Below, one piece after another: positions 4,062 to 6,978 of a stretch of 6,978 nucleotides of DNA (positions within the stretch are counted from its first letter, which is position 1; the number at the start of each line of letters is the position of its first letter). This DNA is from Christensenella sp. UBA7707 (GTDB lineage: Bacteria > Bacillota > Clostridia > Christensenellales > CAG-138). The notes beneath the pieces were generated by a model that was given only the letters and a program-made list of their open reading frames with translations, did not search any database and was not told where the DNA came from. The stretch covers positions 217 through 7,194 of the forward strand of contig DLFZ01000130.1 in the NCBI GenBank assembly GCA_002482435.1. The letters are read 5' to 3'. Both the position numbers and the translations under genes were made by a program.

Positions 4062-6978
4062 TTATTCGATGGCCTTCAGTGATTCAACCATACTGATCTG
4101 TCTCATGCGCTTGGTCATCATCAGATTTACCAATACAATGTAGAAAGCTGTAAGCAGTGCGGCGTATAGGTAACTCGTCGCGGCGATGTCCTTGACGAAC
4201 TTGACCATATCCACCTCGACGGTTTTCAGCATAAATTGCGCCAAGAAGTAGCCGATTACGCCGCCAAGCAAAATGCCGACTGCGCCCATTACGAAGTTTT
4301 CTCGGAAAATGTACAGATTGGTTTCACTGTGCTTGAAGCCGAGCACCTTGATGGTTGCAATCTCGCGTGTGCGCTCAGAGATGTTGATGTTGGTCAGGTT
4401 GTATACGACCACGAACGCGAGTGCCCCTGCCGCAATCAGCATGACGAGGATGATGATGTTGATGCTGTTGATGGTTTCCTCGAAGGATTTCCTTGCAGAA
4501 TCGATGTTGACGATTGAGAGGATTGCGCTGTTTTTGCTCAGCCAGTCGGACACAAACCCCTCGAAGTCCGTCATCTTCTCATTTGCCGCACATGCGATGG
4601 TATTAAACCTTACATCTGTATGGAAGGTTTGCTCATAAAGTGCAGGGGACATATAAATGTAGTGGTAGATGTAGTTTTCCGTGACAGCGGCAACAGGCAG
4701 CGCATACTCCACATCGTTTACGCTAAACGCAATGGTATCCCCAACGCCTAACCCAAGCACTTCCGACAATTTGTCGGTGATGATTACGCCCTCGTCGCCA
4801 AGCTTCAGCGGATTTCCGCTCTTCGGGCTTCGTAGGGTGATTAACCGATCCATCTGCGAGGTTTCCTCTGGTGCGAGAACAAATACGTTGCGGATAGCCG
4901 CCCCGTTGTTGTCCACGTTAACGGAAGTGACCTTGGAGAACATCTCCGCGCTTAGGCGGTCGTCGGATGCAAGCTGCTGACCCAGAGAGCTTGCTTCATC
5001 GCTCGTAAGGTCCTTGGATAGCGTAAACATGATTTTGTAGCGATTGATCTCCCCGTATTGCTTATCTACGATCGGGTTCACGCCGTCGTGCATACCAAAG
5101 CCTGCCACGATCAGCGCCATGCAGCCTGATATGCCAAGCACCGTCATCGCAAGCCTCAATTTATAGCGGAAGAGGTTACGCGCGGTGATTTTTTGAGAGA
5201 AGCTCATGGCCGACCAGAGTTTTGTCCAGCGTTCCAAGAATATTTTCCTGCCGCTCCGTGGCATCTTTGGCCGCATGAGCGCGGCCGTTGCTACTTTCAG
5301 TTCCCTGTGGCAGGAATACCAGGCCACCATAACCGTGCAAACCAAAGCAACAATGATGGAGAGAACCGACATACCCCAAGGGATCCTAATTTCGATGTCA
5401 GGAAGGCGATACAACGCTGAATACGCACCAATGATGACTCTAGGTAAAATCTGGATGCAGATCAACTGCCCGAGTACGCTGCCTATGATGCAGGCGATGG
5501 CGGAGTAAACCATGTATTTGCTCGAGATTTGTGCAGACGAGTAGCCCAAAGCCTTGTAGGTGCCAATCTGGATGCGCTGCTCTTCGATCATGCGGGACAT
5601 GGTCGTAAGGCAGACAAGCGCTGCCACCATAAGGAAAAACACCGGGAAAATCGCCGCGATGGCATCGATGCGCTCCGAGTCCTGATTGAAGCCTGCATAG
5701 CTTTGTATGATATCGTCGCGCGTAAACACGTACCATTTCCCGGATTCGACGTCGCTTATCATCGTCCGAATGTTTTGAATTCGGGTGGAACCGTCGGAAA
5801 TCGCGCTTTGCGCATCGGCCACAGCGTCCAAATACTCGGCGTAGCCGTCGTCATATTCTTTCTGCCCGGCGGCCAATTGCTCTTCTCCAACTTCAAGCTT
5901 TGATTTTGCTTCCGCCAGTTGCGCCGCAGCGGAGATTTTCTGCTTCTGATACTCCGCCTCGCCCGCCTTTAGATCAGCTTTTGCGGCATCAAGCTTTGCT
6001 CTGTTCTCCTGCAGCTGTTTATATGCGGCATCCAGCTCAGCCTTACCGGCCTTGTATTCGGCCTCTCCGCTTTTTAGCTCTGCTTGCGCCTCGTCGAGCT
6101 GTGCCTTGGCTTCGTCCAGCTGCAAGCGGGCTTGCGCCAACTGCTGCTCTGCGGCGTTCAACTCCGCTTCAGCCTCCTGCAGACGGACCTCGTATTCCTC
6201 GAGCTGCCTCATCGCGTTTGCAAGTTCTTCTCGCGCCTGCGCTTCTTGATCGTCGGCGTTTTCCACGCGCTCGGCTGCAGCTTGTATCGCCGATTGTAAC
6301 TGGGCGATTATCTCCGGGTCAGCTCCGCCGCCGTTTTGATACGCCTCAAGTGCAGCTTGTGCCTGTGCTAAGAGTCTTTCCGCTTCCTCCTGATCGATCT
6401 CCTCGCCGTTGAGCGCATCGGCTGCCATTGCCGCAATTTGGCTTGCGGTATCGTATGCTGCCTTTGCTTGGTCATACTCCTGCTTGGCTTTGCGGTATTG
6501 CGCAAGCCCGTCGTTGTATTTCTGTTCGTTTTGCTGATACTCGGCTACACCTTGCCTATATTGCGTCCAACCGGAGTCCAGCTCTTTGCGCGCATCCCTA
6601 AGCTGTGCCGCTCCGTCGTCATACTGGGTCTGTGCTGCGGCCAACTGCGCTTCGCCCTCGGCAATCTGCGTTCTGCCATCAACCAAATCCGTTTCGGCTT
6701 TTTTTAGAGCGGCGCTGGTTTGACGCACGGCATTGTCGTAATCCACCCAACCAGCGTCGAGCTCCAGCTTTGATTTCTCCAGTTCCTGTTCAGCAGAATC
6801 AAGCTTCAGCTTCGCGTCTGCAAGCTGTTGATCGGCGCTTGACTTCTGCCCGTTAAAAGTATCTTCCGCATCGGCGAGCTGAGCCTGTATGTTATCAAGA
6901 AAAACATCATAGCGAACCTGACCGATGTCGCCGATTTGGGCCGATGCCTGGCAGATTTCGGTATTGTACCGCTGGTCG
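4062..6978 (-). CDS. ABC transporter permease, double FtsX/MacB type with giant coiled-coil stalk (5' end outside window)
   Basis: Integral membrane subunit of a type VII (MacB/LolC-like) ABC transporter. The frame stays open to the right edge; counting from the first whole codon at 6977, 971 residues are visible, and the family's first membrane segment should lie upstream. Order: extracellular start; coiled coil 33-395; a KWYVFTRDD segment (414-422); membrane segments near 441-460, 489-511 and 536-554 with the cytosolic RMIEEQRIQIGTYKALGY coupling stretch (462-479); a second module with a membrane segment 610-629, an extracellular MacB-like domain about 635-838 (including VIITDKLSEVLGLGVGD, 731-747), and segments 839-860, 892-915 and 934-954 with ERTREIATIKVLGF (868-881). 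This is two FtsX modules in one chain, so it can form the whole membrane unit alone. The partner ATPase is not in the window and is expected beyond 6978. Family members are export-type or mechanotransmission transporters; the substrate is unknown. The last codon is followed after 30 bases by the condensation-domain gene. Confidence 0.9.
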   Translation of the reverse strand, partial: DQRYNTEICQASAQIGDIGQVRYDVFLDNIQAQLADAEDTFNGQKSSADQQLADAKLKLDSAEQELEKSKLELDAGWVDYDNAVRQTSAALKKAETDLVDGRTQIAEGEAQLAAAQTQYDDGAAQLRDARKELDSGWTQYRQGVAEYQQNEQKYNDGLAQYRKAKQEYDQAKAAYDTASQIAAMAADALNGEEIDQEEAERLLAQAQAALEAYQNGGGADPEIIAQLQSAIQAAAERVENADDQEAQAREELANAMRQLEEYEVRLQEAEAELNAAEQQLAQARLQLDEAKAQLDEAQAELKSGEAEYKAGKAELDAAYKQLQENRAKLDAAKADLKAGEAEYQKQKISAAAQLAEAKSKLEVGEEQLAAGQKEYDDGYAEYLDAVADAQSAISDGSTRIQNIRTMISDVESGKWYVFTRDDIIQSYAGFNQDSERIDAIAAIFPVFFLMVAALVCLTTMSRMIEEQRIQIGTYKALGYSSAQISSKYMVYSAIACIIGSVLGQLICIQILPRVIIGAYSALYRLPDIEIRIPWGMSVLSIIVALVCTVMVAWYSCHRELKVATAALMRPKMPRSGRKIFLERWTKLWSAMSFSQKITARNLFRYKLRLAMTVLGISGCMALIVAGFGMHDGVNPIVDKQYGEINRYKIMFTLSKDLTSDEASSLGQQLASDDRLSAEMFSKVTSVNVDNNGAAIRNVFVLAPEETSQMDRLITLRSPKSGNPLKLGDEGVIITDKLSEVLGLGVGDTIAFSVNDVEYALPVAAVTENYIYHYIYMSPALYEQTFHTDVRFNTIACAANEKMTDFEGFVSDWLSKNSAILSIVNIDSARKSFEETINSINIIILVMLIAAGALAFVVVYNLTNINISERTREIATIKVLGFKHSETNLYIFRENFVMGAVGILLGGVIGYFLAQFMLKTVEVDMVKFVKDIAATSYLYAALLTAFYIVLVNLMMTKRMRQISMVESLKAIE
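5817..6881 (-). repeat. Heptad-repeat coiled-coil coding region of the permease
   Basis: The translated stretch is made of 7-residue units of the form [Q/E/K/D]-[L/Y]-x-x-[A/G]-x-x, giving a 21-base period. Thirteen consecutive units occupy residues 90-180 (for example QLAAAQT, QYDDGAA, ELDSGWT) and thirteen more residues 258-348 (QLDEAKA, QLDEAQA, ELKSGEA). Five further units follow at 353-387 after a four-residue phase shift (SAAA, 349-352); a similar shift (QTSA, 86-89) occurs in the first arm. Between the two arms is YQNGGGADPE (213-222), the only strong helix breaker and nearly at the midpoint. The low complexity explains the long spurious open frames on the opposite strand. Confidence 0.85.

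Noticed and set aside
5900..6412. A 170-codon plus-strand open frame opposite the coiled coil, rich in Arg, Pro and Leu
   Set aside because: It is antisense to the low-complexity heptad region, whose codon pattern removes stops on the other strand. It shows no family motif and no ribosome binding site.

Overview
The window looks like chromosomal DNA of a Gram-positive Clostridia-type bacterium (Bacillota) of moderate GC content. The evidence is the sequence character of the F1 ATP synthase beta and epsilon subunits, strong GGAGG-type ribosome binding sites, a YmfI-like reductase of the kind used for Firmicute EF-P modification, and a Firmicute-type double-FtsX ABC permease carrying a very long coiled coil. 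No rRNA, tRNA, CRISPR array, transposase or phage gene was seen.

Plus strand, 1-1443: the 3' end of an ATP synthase operon (atpD C-terminal part, then complete atpC) closed by a compact intrinsic terminator at 944-973. A stand-alone GNAT acetyltransferase with its own ribosome binding site follows.

Minus strand, 6978-1484: a permease gene of the MacB/FtsX class enters from the right edge (5' end outside the window). Its extracellular part is a coiled coil of about 355 residues that reads as an antiparallel hairpin. Thirty bases after its stop, and so probably in the same operon, lies a stand-alone condensation-domain (NRPS C-domain/CoA-dependent acyltransferase fold) protein. About 245 bases beyond that gene is a good minus-strand intrinsic terminator (2289-2326). 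Next comes a separate promoter, with an inverted repeat over its -10 box, driving a short-chain dehydrogenase that most resembles EF-P 5-aminopentanone reductase (YmfI). This reductase gene converges on the GNAT gene.

The most interesting unit is the permease plus condensation-domain pair. An acyltransferase-fold enzyme without any NRPS module, next to an export-type ABC permease with a roughly 25 nm stalk, suggests a make-and-export system for an acylated or lipid-like cell-surface or secreted product. The ATPase and any carrier protein or ligase should lie beyond position 6978. This is inference; the substrate cannot be read from the sequence. The 2327-2570 intergenic stretch is open on both strands without convincing genes and may be a dispersed repeat.
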